Assembly (NCBI GenBank): GCA_964006375.1
Contig: OZ023266.1
Span: 20,592,590 to 20,656,589, forward strand
Origin: Tillus elongatus
Lineage: Eukaryota > Arthropoda > Insecta > Coleoptera > Cleridae
Reading direction: 5' to 3'
DNA: 64,000 bases
The position numbers and the translations under genes are program-made. Below, piece after piece: positions 49,036 to 63,505 of the stretch (the stretch's first letter is position 1; every line of letters starts with the position of its first letter). The notes under the pieces are model-generated. The model was not told the origin of the DNA and searched no databases. It saw only the letters and a program-made list of their open reading frames with translations.

Positions 49036-50340
49036 CTACCACAACGCATCTGCCGTTTTAGGAGTCTTACAAATTTTAAGCTTTGCTTGTTATTGGTTGG
49101 TTAATTTTTATTTTACAAGACGACTGCTCAATGCTAATGGGCAGCAAACTTCTGCAATCAAATTAAACTCTAAAGTGTCACTTTTATGTTAACCCCCGTA
49201 CACATATTTTCACTTTTCGTAAAGCGCTGGATCGAAGATACGGGTCAGCGATGAAAAATGCCGAACTAGTAACAGTATTTTATAACGGCGCCCTCTATGA
49301 GAGGAACAGTGTAAGGCCAGCGTTTACTATAACTTCTCGCCATGTGCCCTTGCCTGAACGTACCCGTCGACCCAAGTAAGGGCATTATTCACACACAAAA
49401 ACGCCCATATATTCTTTATAAAGAGAAAGTCACAAAGTAAAAGCAGTAAATATCTGTTACACAATACTCAAAGGCTGGAATCTGATAGTGAGTGAATTAT
49501 ACAGATTTCGGAACACGGGGAAATTTACATTTTGTTCTGTGTTAACAAATTGCGCCGTATGTTGTGTATGCCGAACAAAGCCTAGCTGTCGTGGTAAGGG
49601 TGGAATGTGATTCGATTCTTTTCACACTAGGGTAAATAAAAGGGTCCTATGTCCAAAAAAAGAAACTGAGGAAAGATACAATTTTTGATGAAATGATGTA
49701 AAACGTAAAATTTCAACGGCATTCTAGCCTTGTAAGATATTTTTCTTACATATTTAAGTGCTGCAGTTGCGCAGGTAATTATTTTATAACTACATTATCG
49801 GTATATCATAAGAGATTTCGGCCATAGAGATGTGTTAATTAACAACGCCGTGGTCTTTGATTTTCCACATTTTCTTTAGCAAACCATAAATTTAACACAG
49901 TTCTCAGACTTAACTATTTCACTCTCTCCCCCTCCCAAAACTGTTGCCAACTTAGTATATTCTAAAAGTCACCCTGTCCTCTGTATATCTTACCTCACAA
50001 GGTCACTTAACATGCTTACCACTACTTATTTTATAAAAATAACATTACCACTGAAGGCTTTTCCTCTATCGGATGTACACCCAAATAACACCTTATAATA
50101 TCATGTCTCATTATGCGTCTCTTTGGTATCTCTGTATTTTCTCTTAAGAACTTTATCTATAAAGCTATCACCTTACATTTCTGATTCTTGGATAATACCT
50201 ATGACACAGAGATGTTAGAGTTGGTTGATAAACCGTTATCTGTTTGTTTTGGATATATTACCTGTGCCTATAAATATAGTGCTGCAAATGGAATCATAAC
50301 TGCCACATAGATGTAATAATCTCCTCAGAAAAACATTTTC
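49036..50340. other. Intergenic sequence without recognised features
   Basis: AT-rich. No frame with motif content and no match to the window's repeat families was seen. Confidence 0.35.
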
Positions 50341-50399
50341 ATAAAATGAATTTAGGGTCGATGACTTGACCACGAAGAAAATATTCATATTCCTGTACC

Positions 50400-51110
50400 C
50401 ATAAACTCCTGAAATGTTATGTTACTCTAATTTTAACAAAAAAATGTAAATTTCTAAAAAAATTACCCCTCATTTATCCCCTACACCCTGATCTTACACG
50501 AAAACAATCTAAGCGTTCTTTTATTGGGTGCTAACTGGATATCATATTTCAAAATGATATATCAATTCCTTCGAAAGTTATTCCGCCTATTAACAGAGAG
50601 AGAGAGAGAGAGAGAGAGAACGAACGACCGACCGACAGACAAAAAAATATACGTTCCAGAATCAAGTTTTCTCTAGGTTTTCAGACCTTTTACACCGTTT
50701 TAGCAAATAAAATTTCGAAATTTTTATCACTGATACTTCATCCACACACATTCAACCCCTAATTAATTTTGAAATTGAAAGCTTTTAAATAAACAAACCT
50801 TTAAATGAAACAAAAGCAGTATTTTTAACCTAAAAACGTTATATTACTCGAGTTTTTACGAAAAAATGTCAGAAAATTATCAGCAGATCTTCTCCTATTC
50901 ATCCACTTCACCTGGAACGATTTTACCCAAAAACAATTCTAATCGTTCGTTTGTCGGGTGCTCACTGTGTACCAAATTTGAGGACGATATCTCAATTCGC
51001 TCTACAGTTATCTGGCTACAAAAAGTCGGCAATACAGACCGACAGACAAAAAACTTTTCGTTTCCAAATCATGTTTTCTATATGTTCTGACACTTTTTAC
51101 GACGTTTAGT
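50400..51110 (+). repeat. Two diverged copies of a sequence of about 400 bp in tandem
   Basis: Both halves share, in order, a GTTAT(G/A)TTACTC start, an ACAATTCTAA/ACAATCTAAG-CGTTC stretch, GGGTGCT(A/C)ACT, and a GACAGACAAAAAA stretch followed by CGTT(T)CCA and GTTTTCT. The first half also contains a (GA)n run (50596-50620). Confidence 0.5.
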
Positions 51111-51143
51111 TGAAAAAAGCCAATTGAAATTTTGAATTGAATT

Positions 51144-51415
51144 TTAAAATCGCCGATGGCATTTTTTCCCCCTTAAGGCTCGTCCGCGTCTTTTCTGCCC
51201 TAATAGCACCGCACCCTTTGGCTTATTGTGCATGCCCTTTGTCTTTTCTACTCCACCAATTCCAAAATCACTGCCTTGAACTAGTCTGCACAGCGAATGG
51301 TAGGGTGAAGTTTTATATTGATCTGTCTCCGGTCTAGACTGTCCGTAGATCAGTTGCCTTTTGCCGTCCAGAGGTTTACGTTCGCACAAGATGTGCTGGG
51401 CTGATTCGCCGATGA
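51144..51415 (-). pseudogene. Possible LINE C-terminal remnant
   Basis: The minus-strand frame reads GESAQHILCERKPLDGKRQ and then YKTSPYHSLCRLVQGSDF. This resembles the ETxEHxLCxC...R C-terminal motif found after RNase H or reverse transcriptase in several LINEs. One Cys is replaced by Arg. The piece is short, so the call is tentative. Confidence 0.4.
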
Positions 51416-51599
51416 CTATAATATTTAGTGAATATCTTCCTTTTGCAGGTGGCTTGCATAAGTTCGTTAGCCAGGAAAATCTGCCAAGTCCAAATAGATT
51501 AAAGATTGCTTTGTTTTAAGCAGACAGTGGAATTCCCACGTCCGTGCCAGTTCTGAGCCGACCACGTTAATTATAATGCATGTTTGTAAGAAAATCAAT

Positions 51600-51650
51600 T
51601 CGAAAGGCAACAAGTGCGTTATGGTAGTGAATTTTTATTAAAATCTGCCT
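51600..51650 (+). repeat. MITE-A end fragment
   Basis: GCAACAAGTGCGTTATGGTA followed by GTGAATTTTTATTAAAA. Confidence 0.7.
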
Positions 51651-51759
51651 AGTCCGAATAGATTAAACAAGGCTTTGTTTTTATATGATAGTTGGATTCC
51701 CCCGGTCTGTGCCAGTTCTGAGCTTTTTTTTATTTTCTTTTTAATTTCAACAACATACC

Positions 51760-53365
51760 ACGAGGGCTTACAGCCTAAATACTATCGTACCGTGGGTGTT
51801 GACAAGGAGGAAAGAGGCAGCTTGTTAATTCTGGACTTGAATGGTTGGTTGGTTTGGAGGTTCGGAGGAGAAGGAAAAACATGTACCGGCAAGGAATTCC
51901 ACAATTTGGAAGTCCTCTGGACAAAAGAGCGGGCATAACAAGATGTTCTATGTCTGGTGACCTAGACAGTAAAAGTGTGCATTCGCTCTGTTCCTCTGGT
52001 AGATCTGTTGGGGGCAGCAGGTGGAGTAACTATGGAGGAAAGCTCATCTGAGCAGTGCCCGTGCAGATATATATAAAAGTGAGAGCGGTCACCAACGGCA
52101 CGTCGGTGGGCAACGTATGACAGAGTTTCGGTGTGGTTAGGGTCACCGATGAGACGTATAGCTCTCTTTTGGATGGAGTCCAGGATAATGAGTGTAGAAG
52201 CGGCAGATGCACCCCAGATGTGGGAGCAGTATTCGAGGTTTGGCCTTATTTGTGAAGTATATAAGGTATAGAGATTAGCTGGTGAAAAGTATTTGCGAGC
52301 CCGGAAGAGGCTAATTTCTTAGCAGTCGCTTCTGCAATTGATGTGACATGTTGGTGCCAATTAAGATTTCGATCCATAGAAATTCCAACAAGAGAAAAGG
52401 ACTCATTACTTTGAAAAACTTGGTTGTTCATTGTGATGGGTCTAGGGCTGGTGTATCTCTTGTGAGAAAGAAAGCAAGCTTGGCTTAAGTGAGGTTGAAT
52501 TGTACAAGATTTCTACTTCCCCAGTCTAATATTTTTTAGATATCCACGGAGACAGAACCCTCACCCTCACCCTGCGATCCTCATCTAATCGGACTAAAGA
52601 GACAGGCTTAGAATATTGTATATTTGAGTGGAGGGTGCTGTCGTACGCGTAACTGTGAACTGGGTTGGATGTGCTAGAGAGGAGGTCATTGATGTGGCGA
52701 AGAAACAAAGTAGGAGCTAAAGCTGAACCTTGAGGAACTCCTGCATTAATTGGATACAGTTTAGAGGAATGGCCATCCACAACAAGAGATATGCTCCTGT
52801 TGGAGAGGAAATTTGCTGTCCAGGTATAAAGTTTTGGTGGTAGGCCATAGGCCCGAAGTTTATTAAGAAGCGCTGCGTGCCAGACCTGGTCGAATGATTT
52901 GGATATGTCTAGAGCAACAATCTGGTATTTACTGTGTTGTTCCATAGACTAGTTCCAAGAATGGGTGACAAAGGGCAGGAGGTCGGCAGTCGATCTTCAC
53001 TGACATAATCCATTCTGACTGTCGTGGATTAGACTGTGTTTTTCAAGTAATTTTAGTAATTCGGTGTTTATATACTTTTCCATCACTTTCAAGGTGACTG
53101 AAAGAAGAGAAATAGGCCTGTAGTTGCTAGGAAGCGCTTTGGATCCTTTCTTGGGGATGGGTTGTACTCGAGCAGTTTTCCAGTTATCAGGGAATATGCC
53201 TTTATTGTAAGATATCTGAAACATACCACCCAGGACAGAAGCAAGTTCTGGTGCGCATTTTTTGAGAACAATTGCTGGGATCTCGTCAAGGCCAGAGGCT
53301 TTCCTGGTATTAAGAAAAGAGAACATCTTTCGTACCTTTTTAGTTTTGAAAATGATATCCGTCAC
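51760..53365 (-). pseudogene. LINE reverse transcriptase, copy F, broken
   Basis: It includes the fingers part with MTDIIFKTKKVRKMFSFLNT (53365-52997), a palm part with LDISKSFDQVWHAALLNKLR and AGVPQGSALAPTLFLRHIND (52945-52526), and C-terminal pieces. The catalytic box reads YAYDS, not YADDS (near 52645). Frameshifts separate all parts. A short simple-sequence replacement lies at 52558-52570 (CACCCTCACCCT). Confidence 0.9.
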
Positions 53366-54328
53366 CGTGGTTGAACATTTGGAGGTGGGTTGAGAGTAGA
53401 ATTGCCGGCGAACAACGAAGCAAAAAGTTCAGGCTTGCCCAGGGCGGTAGAAACAATTTCATCCCCTGAGACAAGAGGTGGGAACGTGCTTTTGCAGAAA
53501 TTATTTCCAATAGATTTAGCAAGAGTCCAGAAGGGTTTGCCGCCGTTGGAGCTTAAGAGGACCTTGTTTTTGATGTGGTTATTAAACGAGTTTTTTGCCT
53601 CAGAAAGAATGCGGACATAGGGGTTTCTTGCGTCGTTAAATGCTTGACGATTATCTTGACTGGGATTGTGTAGAAGCATTTTGTGAGCTTTGACCTTTTC
53701 AAGTCTGGCCTTGTCACATGATTTAGAGAACCAGGGCTTTTGAGTGACTGAAGAGGTTTTCTGTGTACGTGGAATAAATAATTCCGTGCCAGGTTTGATA
53801 ATTTCGGTAACGTTTTGTTAGATATCAGAGGGGTCAGGATGAGAGAAGCAGACAGACGCCCACGGAAATGAGGAAAAGTTATCCCGCATTTCGTCCCAGT
53901 TTGCGGAGTTGTAGTGCCAAACGACACGTGGGTGTGATAACTGTGTGTTCTCGGGTTGCATTGCGCAGGAAGCAGTGACCATGCCGTGGTCTAAGCGACC
54001 AAGGGGGGGGGGGGTGGGGGGTGACTGATGTCTTATAGCATTCAGGTTTTGTAGTAAGAAGTAGATCCAAGGGATTTGAGCTGTGTGTTGCGATACGAGG
54101 AAAGTAAGTAGGTTTCTGAACCACATTGGCTAAAGAATTGCTGACTGCAAAGGCCTCTGCTGCTCTCCCTTGTGGATAGGTTTTTGAAGATCCTAGCCAT
54201 TCCTTATTATGGACATTGAAGTCACCAAGAACATTGATCTCGGAGGAAGGATATTCAGAAATCAGATTTTTTCAGAAAGGTATTCAAAGAGCTGGACAAA
54301 GTTTCTGTCAGAAGGTGAGCGGTAAATG
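53362..54328 (-). pseudogene. LINE endonuclease and linker, copy F, broken
   Basis: The readable motifs are NPLDLLLTTKPECYK, RLDHGMV/RPRHGHC alternatives at the catalytic SDHD position, and the linker SEAKNSFNNHIKNKVLL. The G-run near 54005 shifts the frame just before the catalytic His. The GDFNVHN motif lies beyond further shifts near 54210-54240. Confidence 0.82.
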
Positions 54329-54349
54329 CAAAAAAATGAATTACTATAT

Positions 54350-54900
<551 letters not shown>

Positions 54901-55639
54901 AAAAGATAATTGAATAATAGATTTGTTGAGGTGCTAAAATAAACAATTCTAATTTTGGTATGAAACCTTTGTCAATATCAATTATTACAGTGAGTCCCGT
55001 TTCTGCTACAAACTGATAAATATTTAAAATGTTCCTTTTCCCACATTTCCTATAACCTAATAGAATTAGAATGGAAAATGCTACAATTTTTTGTAGGTAT
55101 TATTTCTGAAGACTAGCTTCGTCTAATCTATTTTTTCAACGAAAACCTAAAATCCATTAACGCGAGAATATACAATAGCATTAAAGCTATGATGAATTCT
55201 TTTTATTGTGGGGCCAACGTCTAAAATATTCATTTAGGTTGAACGGCATCGTCAAATTTGTTTTCGCGTGGGATTACTACAGAACTTGGTTATTATGACT
55301 CGTCATGAGGAAGCTTTACTGCCGGGTTTTGTAAACGATGCATAATCCGGTATATTTCCACTCGTAACTTACTCTTTATATTCGTATTATCACCGGTCGC
55401 ATTTTATACTGTGTTTTAATTTGAGTGAACCTTAACTTTTGTAAAAATAAATCCATTACATTACGGTAGGTAGTGATTACCTTAAACCTTAAAATATAGC
55501 TTGAAGTTTATGTTTCGCAAGCAGGGGTAAATCACTTTCAAGCCTATCCTAAGACTTTATAGAGCATGGTACAAATGAAAGAAATAAATTCATTGATTGT
55601 TGTTGCCATTACTTGGTGAAACTTGTCCATACTACATAC
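54901..55639. other. Intergenic sequence without recognised features
   Basis: No motif-bearing frame or repeat match. Confidence 0.35.
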
Positions 55640-55780
55640 AGACTTGGAGACTACTTTTCTGGCTTTACTGTTGGTTTTCGTTGGTGAAGGACGTAGCCAG
55701 CGCGCAAGCTAACTGGAGCAAGTGGACCTACGAATTCTGGGTGTTCTAGGATGTTCTTCAACGTTTCCGTGACTATAGTT
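55640..55780 (+). repeat. Dispersed repeat shared with 5020-5160
   Basis: Same landmarks as the first copy. At 5020 it precedes (TA)n. Here it precedes unassigned sequence. Confidence 0.6.
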
Positions 55781-56809
55781 TCGCTGCTTGACAGCATTCT
55801 CAGACAGATTAAAATTGAATTTGTACGAAATCATGACAACTACAAATGAATACTGAGGCATTATCAATTTTTTAATAGCCTAGTTCCACGCTAACAAAAA
55901 CTTTTGACAGCGGCAGGACTAACAGGACCTTACCCGCCAGTGGCGCCAGCTTGTGAGCACAAAAAAGATAGCCCTCATTGCCTTCACTTTGGTGCTATAG
56001 TTGGGTTAGCATATAAGAGAGGAAAGATGCTTGGGGAAAAGAATTGAGAAGAAAATGCAACATTGATTTCACATATGCTGAGCAATAAAAAAGTACTTTC
56101 TGAAAAGAGAAAAAACATATAATTGAAAAATAGTAATAGGTAGACCAAAAGAAGAAGTTAGAGAAAACGTAGCAAAACTGATGAATTGCAAAAGCTACCA
56201 TGAAAGATATAGAGCTGCAGGAGACAGACAATCATAGTTGCGATAAGACAACGTCGCTCTTATACTGTGATGATAAGCCGTAGATACTTCGTTAATTATC
56301 TGTACCTTTATCTCCTTAAACTCCGAGACTCAGAAAGTTACAAACAAACTCCGTCTCCCACATCAAGCTCTAAGACAAAGGCTATACCAATTTTTGCTTC
56401 TTAATAATTCAGATCTTAATGCGTAAAAAACATTCTCAGGTGAATGAGGCAAGCAGCTAACGTCTCTCCCAGGTGCATATTAACCATAAAATAGTCTTAA
56501 CGCCGCCGGCTGTATCATCCTTTTGTTTATAATTAAGGCAGACATACCTGAGCTTGTTCATAATACAGTTTAATATTCTAATAAAGAATTCGTCGCTGTG
56601 GTAATTAGAGAGTGAGTCTTGTATCTTTAAACCGTGGAGGAAATTGTGGAGGCGTATATAGCAAGGGAGGGAGCGCAAAGCTTGCACTGTAGTACACAGG
56701 TTTTAACGGAGTCGGCAAGGAGTTAGGGGATGCCGCAGTAATTCGCAAATATTAGGTGATTCGACTTTCTCTGCTAACCCAGTTGCTTTAAAACATGACT
56801 TCGTTCTTA

Positions 56810-56814
<5 letters not shown>
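55781..56814. other. Intergenic sequence without recognised features
   Basis: Short frames at 55995-56231 and 56457-56687 (minus strand) have no motif. Confidence 0.35.

Positions 56815-56899
<85 letters not shown>
56815..56899. repeat. (TA)n microsatellite
   Basis: A TA run that abuts a mariner-like terminus. Confidence 0.95.
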
Positions 56900-56900
<1 letters not shown>

Positions 56901-57020
56901 GGGGTAGTTCAAATTCGAGCCTCACCTTTAGAATCTTGTACACCGTCGATGACGATGATGGCTAAATTGGGGCAAAGTTGCGCGTTTCGTTGGCGGTCAA
57001 TTATCTGAAAGAATTGCTGA
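56900..57020 (+). mobile_element. Mariner-like terminus fragment
   Basis: CGGGGTAGTTCAAATTCGAG then CCTCAC resembles the terminus of the second DD41D element (61780-61826, inverted: CAGGATGGCTCAAATTCGAG). Only this end is present. Confidence 0.5.
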
Positions 57021-57151
57021 GTCGTTTTTAGTTTTCAGTGAATTTTCATTAAAAAATTTTTAGTGAATTTTGAGGTATCGATGGTGAATCTTTCGGAAAA
57101 TTTCTTTAAATGAGCACAAATTAGGGCCTCTGGAATCCATTTCCGAGGTCA

Positions 57152-57248
<97 letters not shown>

Positions 57249-57690
57249 GTCTCACACTGATAATTAAAAAAATAATGAGCCGATTTTGATAAAATTTGGT
57301 GAGTACCTTTCTTTGCATGTCGTTTGTATAAGTTAGCGAGGAAAATCGGAATATTTAGTATTTTCTTTCGGAAATTTTTCATGTTTTCAGAAGTAACAAA
57401 GCTATGCTAATCAATTTTGGTACACCGGTCTATGCCATAAAAATAAAACCATGTACCAAAATTTGGACCTCTCCGTTAGAAGGAAAAAAAAGTTATAAGC
57501 ATTAGAGTTGTTCTTTATAAAACGCAAGTCGCGATTCGAAACGTCATAATTGTCATGTTCTTAAGTTTCAGCTACAGCCGTCATTGCCCTTTATTTTACT
57601 TAAATGTTTGCAGAAAATGCAATTCAGATAGACTCTTTCTCTGATGTTTTGGCAGTAGCTTCAATTATAGGGTTATAATTAATGAAGAAA
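57021..57690 (-). repeat. (TA)n-core dispersed repeat family, reverse copy
   Basis: It starts with the AGTGAATTTTCATTAAAA palindrome. (TA)n at 57151-57245 is followed by AGCCGATTTTGATAAAATTT and later by CAAGTCGCGATTCGAAACGT. No gene. Confidence 0.75.
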
Positions 57691-57794
57691 AAATATTGTA
57701 CCCCTTTTTAAGCACATTGCGCGCACGTAGCAGTGTGAGAATTGGCATAGCTAAAGTTCAGATAAAGAAGGAGAGCAGAAAGGTAAAAACGTAT

Positions 57795-57813
57795 GTGTGT
57801 GTGTGTGTGTGTT
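57795..57813. repeat. (GT)n microsatellite
   Basis: A short GT run. Confidence 0.9.
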
Positions 57814-57899
57814 TTGTTTCTTTAACGTCGGCCTATTTCCGCGACTATGGCCAATCATCGACGCCAGGGAGCAGTTTCACCTCACTATCCTGGAAATTT

Positions 57900-58160
57900 T
57901 GCTGAACCCCTGCCTTTCTGTAAGGAGGGTAGGAATCTTTAACGTGCCCAACATCGAATGGATACGGGACCAACGGCTTTACGCCCCCTCCGAAGGGCGG
58001 AACGTGCCGACATTCAACTTGCTCAAATACAATGCCAGAACCTCGGTTGATGTTAATGTTACAGTTTGTACTGAAAAAGTGAATGGAGTACCCTGGGATC
58101 GAACCCAGTACCCTTCGGTCAGAGGCACACGTTCTTACCCCTGAACCACCGAGGTTCAAA
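57900..58160 (-). repeat. tRNA-derived SINE-like repeat
   Basis: A full-length-looking reverse copy. The box A region lies near 58140 and box B near 58095 (GGTTCGATCCC on the minus strand). The body contains CGCCCTTCGGAGGGGGCG. The open frames across it on both strands are incidental. Confidence 0.7.
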
Positions 58161-58559
58161 AACGTATGTATAAAATGTGTTACAAATAGATTAAACAATG
58201 ATTTGTTCTAATGAGGCAGTACGATTTCCAGTGCCAGGTTTGAGCTGGCATATATTAATATGTCAATGTAAAACACATATTACTCTATGGTCGAACAGAT
58301 GTACATGGATGCGTTCACACATCCATGCTGAATATCAGACTTCAGTTTTTCACTTCCGAAAACAGTAACTACAAATTTAATAAAGTAAATGATTGTTACG
58401 TTAGGGTTTTAGTAACTTTTCACTAAACACAATATTTTATCTTTGTGATTTTTCTTTTGTTTCCATATTAATGTATTGGGTTCTTTTAGTGACTTTTCTT
58501 AAAACATTCAGTAATATATGAAGATCGCGACTTTTGCATTTGGAAACAATGTCTTTAAA

Positions 58560-58640
<81 letters not shown>

Positions 58641-58990
58641 GTAAAAAATAATTATTTAGCAAATTTTCGCAAAAAACATAATATTCGTGCAACATTACTT
58701 TAACCAATTTTTGTAAAAAGAATGGCAATTTTCGTAAAGAAATGTTTGCAAATTTTCATGCAAACATTTTTTTTTGAATTTTTGTCAAAAAGCTTTTCGT
58801 GGATAATTATATTTTAACATGTGTGTAAAAAGCTTGAAGAGGTTCGTTGCCCAGGAAAATCGGACCAGTTTTTTTGGGAACATTTTAAGTTTATTTTTGG
58901 GAAAATTATTGTACTTTTTCAAACAATAAAGGTATTTTGATGAAATAAGGTACATTGTTTCTACTATACCTAGGTTACACCAAATTCCAT
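58161..58990. repeat. (TA)n-family fragments
   Basis: 58470-58561 holds a degraded right-end piece of the family, (TA)n is at 58562-58639, and 58840-58990 matches the MITE-A interior (ATAAGGTACATTGTTTCTAC). 58161-58470 is unassigned. Confidence 0.5.
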
Positions 58991-59006
58991 GCCTTTTATC
59001 TAAAAA

Positions 59007-59076
59007 AGCCTCTGAACCGAGGGGTACTGGGTTCGATCCCAGGGTACTCCTTTCACTTTTTTAGTACATTTGTCAC
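59007..59076 (+). repeat. tRNA-derived SINE fragment (head)
   Basis: GCCTCTGAACCGAGGGGTAC followed by box B GGTTCGATCCC. The body is missing. Confidence 0.6.
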
Positions 59077-59734
59077 TGGCGTCATATTGAATTTTTGCAT
59101 TCCTAAAAAGTCTTTTTTATGACGTGAAAAGTGTCAAAACATATAAACTCATACTCAGTTTGCTTAGTGGAAAAAATTATTAATAGGCTGAGAATGAAGA
59201 AAATGTTAGAGGAATCCACCTGGCGCAGTTAAGTTACGGTATTATATGAAAGTTATGCGTGGCCTAACATATTTGGGATAATAATCACCAAATCTGAAGT
59301 CTAATAGACAACCTGTGAAACTAGACGCATATGAGACTGTTTATATCACTACAGCCATAAGCAGCAAAATATTTCTAAGCCGTGGCCCATCACTGATTAG
59401 TAGTTCGCTGTTCACACCGCCACTTTGATGTATAAGATATTCCGAAATTAGGTAGGTACAGTTATAACGGGATTTTAAAAAGGCCTTTTGGCAATTAAAA
59501 TATAGACGCAGAAAGTTTGCTTGTGATTCCTCCATCTCTAGGTTACCGATCTTTTACCTAAAACCTAGTATAAATATAATGTGTAGTACTTGAATTGATT
59601 TAGCCGATACTTCATGACAATTTATCACAATTGGCTGAGTAACATACATCGTTAGATTTTCACTAAAAAACTTTATTTAGTCTGACTATAGTTCCGCTAT
59701 TACAATAGCTTCGTCAGATACTACTGGATAAAAT
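59077..59734. other. Intergenic sequence without recognised features
   Basis: No motif-bearing frame or repeat match. Confidence 0.35.
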
Positions 59735-59965
59735 TGAGATGCAACAAATGAAACACACTTCATCAAGGTCATTTTTCCTCTCCTACAAGATGGTCTTTTT
59801 AAATTTGAAATCCGATGTTTTGTCTTTCAGAAACCATTATCAACTCCATTTTTTCAAATACGGCCCTGGATTTTTTATTTCATATTTTGTTACCTTTGGA
59901 CTACCTCAAAACAATGCCTCATCACAACATTTGAATTTCAAACGCTTTGATAACAAAAAATGACA
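59735..59965 (+). repeat. Left inner inverted repeat of second DD41D element
   Basis: It matches 61390-61620 inverted. Both contain TTTGAAATCCGATGTTT and ACCTTTGGACTA. The similarity is about 80 percent by eye. Confidence 0.8.
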
Positions 59966-60029
59966 TTTTCAGTATTTCTTAAAAATATTTAATGCTTACT
60001 TAACTTTTAAAATGGACAAATTAAAAAAT

Positions 60030-61190
60030 CTAAAGTAAATGCTCAAATAATCCCCCTTGGACTTCCATGCATTTTCGCATACGTCTTCGCAGATTGTTCG
60101 TAACAGCCCGGTGGATTAATCTTCCTCTTGCTCGTACAGATGTGAATTCTAACTTTTGGCGCAAAATGTTTATATCATTCGAAAAAGTATCCTTAAATAA
60201 GCGATTTTTCAAGAATCCCCATAAAAAATAATCCAGCGGGGACGAATCAGGACTTCTGGCAGGCCAGCGCACCACTCCTTGGTTTCCAATCCATTGATTG
60301 GGAAATGTTTCATTAAGAAACTCGGTTACTGCCCTTCCATTGTGGGGTGGTGCACCATCCTGTTGCCACCACAGCTGATGCAGCATATTCAACTGTTCAT
60401 CTTCAAGCGCATCGAATATATAATTTTGATTAAATTAAGATACCGTTCAGTAATTAAGTTTCCATCATAAATAATTGGCCCTAAGATTTTGGTTCGATAC
60501 ATTCCAACCCAAACATTGAATGATGTTCGTCCCTGTCTTCGAACTTGCCGATTTTGGTACGGATTTTCTACTGCATAATAATGCTCATTGTTTCTGTTAA
60601 AAAGGCCGCTTGTGGAAAAATTACATTCATCTCTCCAGATGATTTTATTTAAGAAATCATCATCTTGTTGCGTTTTTCCATCAAGCCAATTGCAGAATTC
60701 AAGCCTTCTGTCCCTGTCTCCTGGTCTTAGTTATTGGCAAACATGAAGTTTATAGGGATGATACTTTTTTTTTTTGAAAACCCTCTGAATTCGGCTTCTA
60801 GTTATATTCAGTTCTGAAGCAAATTGCCTTGTTGAACCACGATGATTTTCCGTAACCTTTATCAGAACGTTTTGGTAAAATATCTTTGACATGTTATCGC
60901 AAAATATTATAGTAATAAAAGATTGCATAGCATCATTTTATAACGAAACTTACAGCAGTTAAAACAGCTTCTTCATCTTCAGCTTGTATTCGTTGGCCGT
61001 ACCAATTTCTAGGTTTACCAAAACTACCAAAGATACCTAAATTTCTGTCCAAATTGTTAAAATATTAATAATGGGGTTGTGGACGCTCGGGGTATTGCTC
61101 TAAATACCGTTCACATGAAATGTGCGAGCTTCTGTTATTACTATAATAAATCCGAAGCATATCACGTTTCTCGAAATTGGAAAACACCAT
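60030..61190 (-). pseudogene. DD41D mariner-like transposase with possible intron, broken
   Basis: The start is MVFSNFEKRDMLRIYYSNNR at 61190. N-terminal helix-turn-helix pieces are SSHISCERYLEQYPERP and STRQFASELNITRSRIQRVF. The catalytic domain has WRDECNF (first Asp), QQDGAPPH (second Asp) and SPDSSPLDYFLWG, with 41 residues between the second and third Asp. It ends GGLFEHLL at 60030. Breaks: a TAA after QPHY (about 61065), a TAA after LHVCQ (about 60731) and a frameshift near 60395. Between EAVLTA and VTENHRG lies a 97-bp GT...AG segment (60953-60857) whose removal restores the family spacing. That is a candidate intron. Confidence 0.86.
60857..60953 (-). other. Candidate 97-bp intron in the DD41D transposase
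   Basis: On the minus strand it begins GTAAGTTTCG and ends GATAAAG. It falls exactly between codons, and the flanking protein then reads as one helix-turn-helix region without a gap. The pyrimidine tract before AG is poor. A simple insertion is the alternative. Confidence 0.5.
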
Positions 61191-61389
61191 TTTTGCTCTG
61201 TTATATTTCTGAATATCAAAGCCGCCGAGATGAACGAACAGACATGTCATTGCACTGAATTGGATTGAACTTAAAATATTTGACTCATAATCATACATTC
61301 GGGTTCATCTTTACCTACCTATTCAAATTATATTACTGAAGAAATATTTTGTTTCAAAAGCAGTCGTATTAAATATGTTCAAGAAAGAC

Positions 61390-61620
61390 GGAAAATGTCA
61401 TTATTTGTTATCAAAACGTTTGCAATTCAAAAGTTTTGATGATGCACTGATTTGAGATAGTCCAAAGGTAAGAAAACATGAAATAAAAAATCCAAGGCCG
61501 TATTTGATAAAATGGAGTTGATGATGGTTTCTGAAAGACGAAACATCGGATTTCAAATTTGAAAATGACATCTTGTAGGACAGGAAAAGTAACCTTAATG
61601 AAATGTGACTCATGTTGTTA
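61390..61620 (-). repeat. Right inner inverted repeat of second DD41D element
   Basis: The inverted counterpart of 59735-59965. Confidence 0.8.
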
Positions 61621-61828
61621 TATTTTTATAAATAACGCCAAAAAAACCAGATTTTATGAGTTCTCGGTTTCTTCCGATTATCACCGGAAGTATTCAGAAC
61701 TTTCCAATTTTTTAAACTGCATTTTGCTGAGCATCAAATTACGCAACTTTGCCGTAATTTAACCGACGTTGTATCTCTTACAGTTTCCGATATATCAATG
61801 ATGAGGCTCGAATTTGAGCCATCCTGTA

Positions 61829-62047
61829 CATGTTGTCAGGATACACATGATTCTGTATAATTTCTTTGACGCCACTGACAAGTTGTCAGATTTAAGCAAA
61901 AACCTGACAAACAAAAATTTTCTGCAAAATAATAGCAGATTACCAACATAACAAATGCCAATATTCACTGGGAAATACGAAGAATGGACAACATTCCAAG
62001 AATTGTTCCAGAAGGAAGTAGATTCAAACCAGTCTTTGTCCAATATC
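61829..62047. other. Short unassigned stretch
   Basis: No feature recognised. Confidence 0.3.

Positions 62048-63505
<1,458 letters not shown>

Larger units (their letters stand above)
51728..54328 (-). mobile_element. LINE copy F (CR1/jockey group) with partial endonuclease
   Basis: It extends from the tail complement (51725-51745) through reverse transcriptase and linker into the endonuclease, breaking off at about 54328 in the YRSPSD region. It is the second-longest copy. A G-run (54005-54020) has expanded inside the endonuclease. Confidence 0.93.
59735..61826 (-). mobile_element. Second DD41D mariner-like element, left end truncated
   Basis: The right terminus (61826) is CAGGATGGCTCAAATTCGAG on the minus strand and is followed by TA. 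Inner inverted repeats of about 230 bp match between 59735-59965 and about 61390-61620. The outer part of the left repeat is missing, so the element is truncated there. The transposase lies between, on the minus strand. Confidence 0.82.

Noticed and set aside
57797..58198. Frames of 115 and 117 codons on both strands
   Set aside because: Both overlap a SINE copy and have no protein motif.
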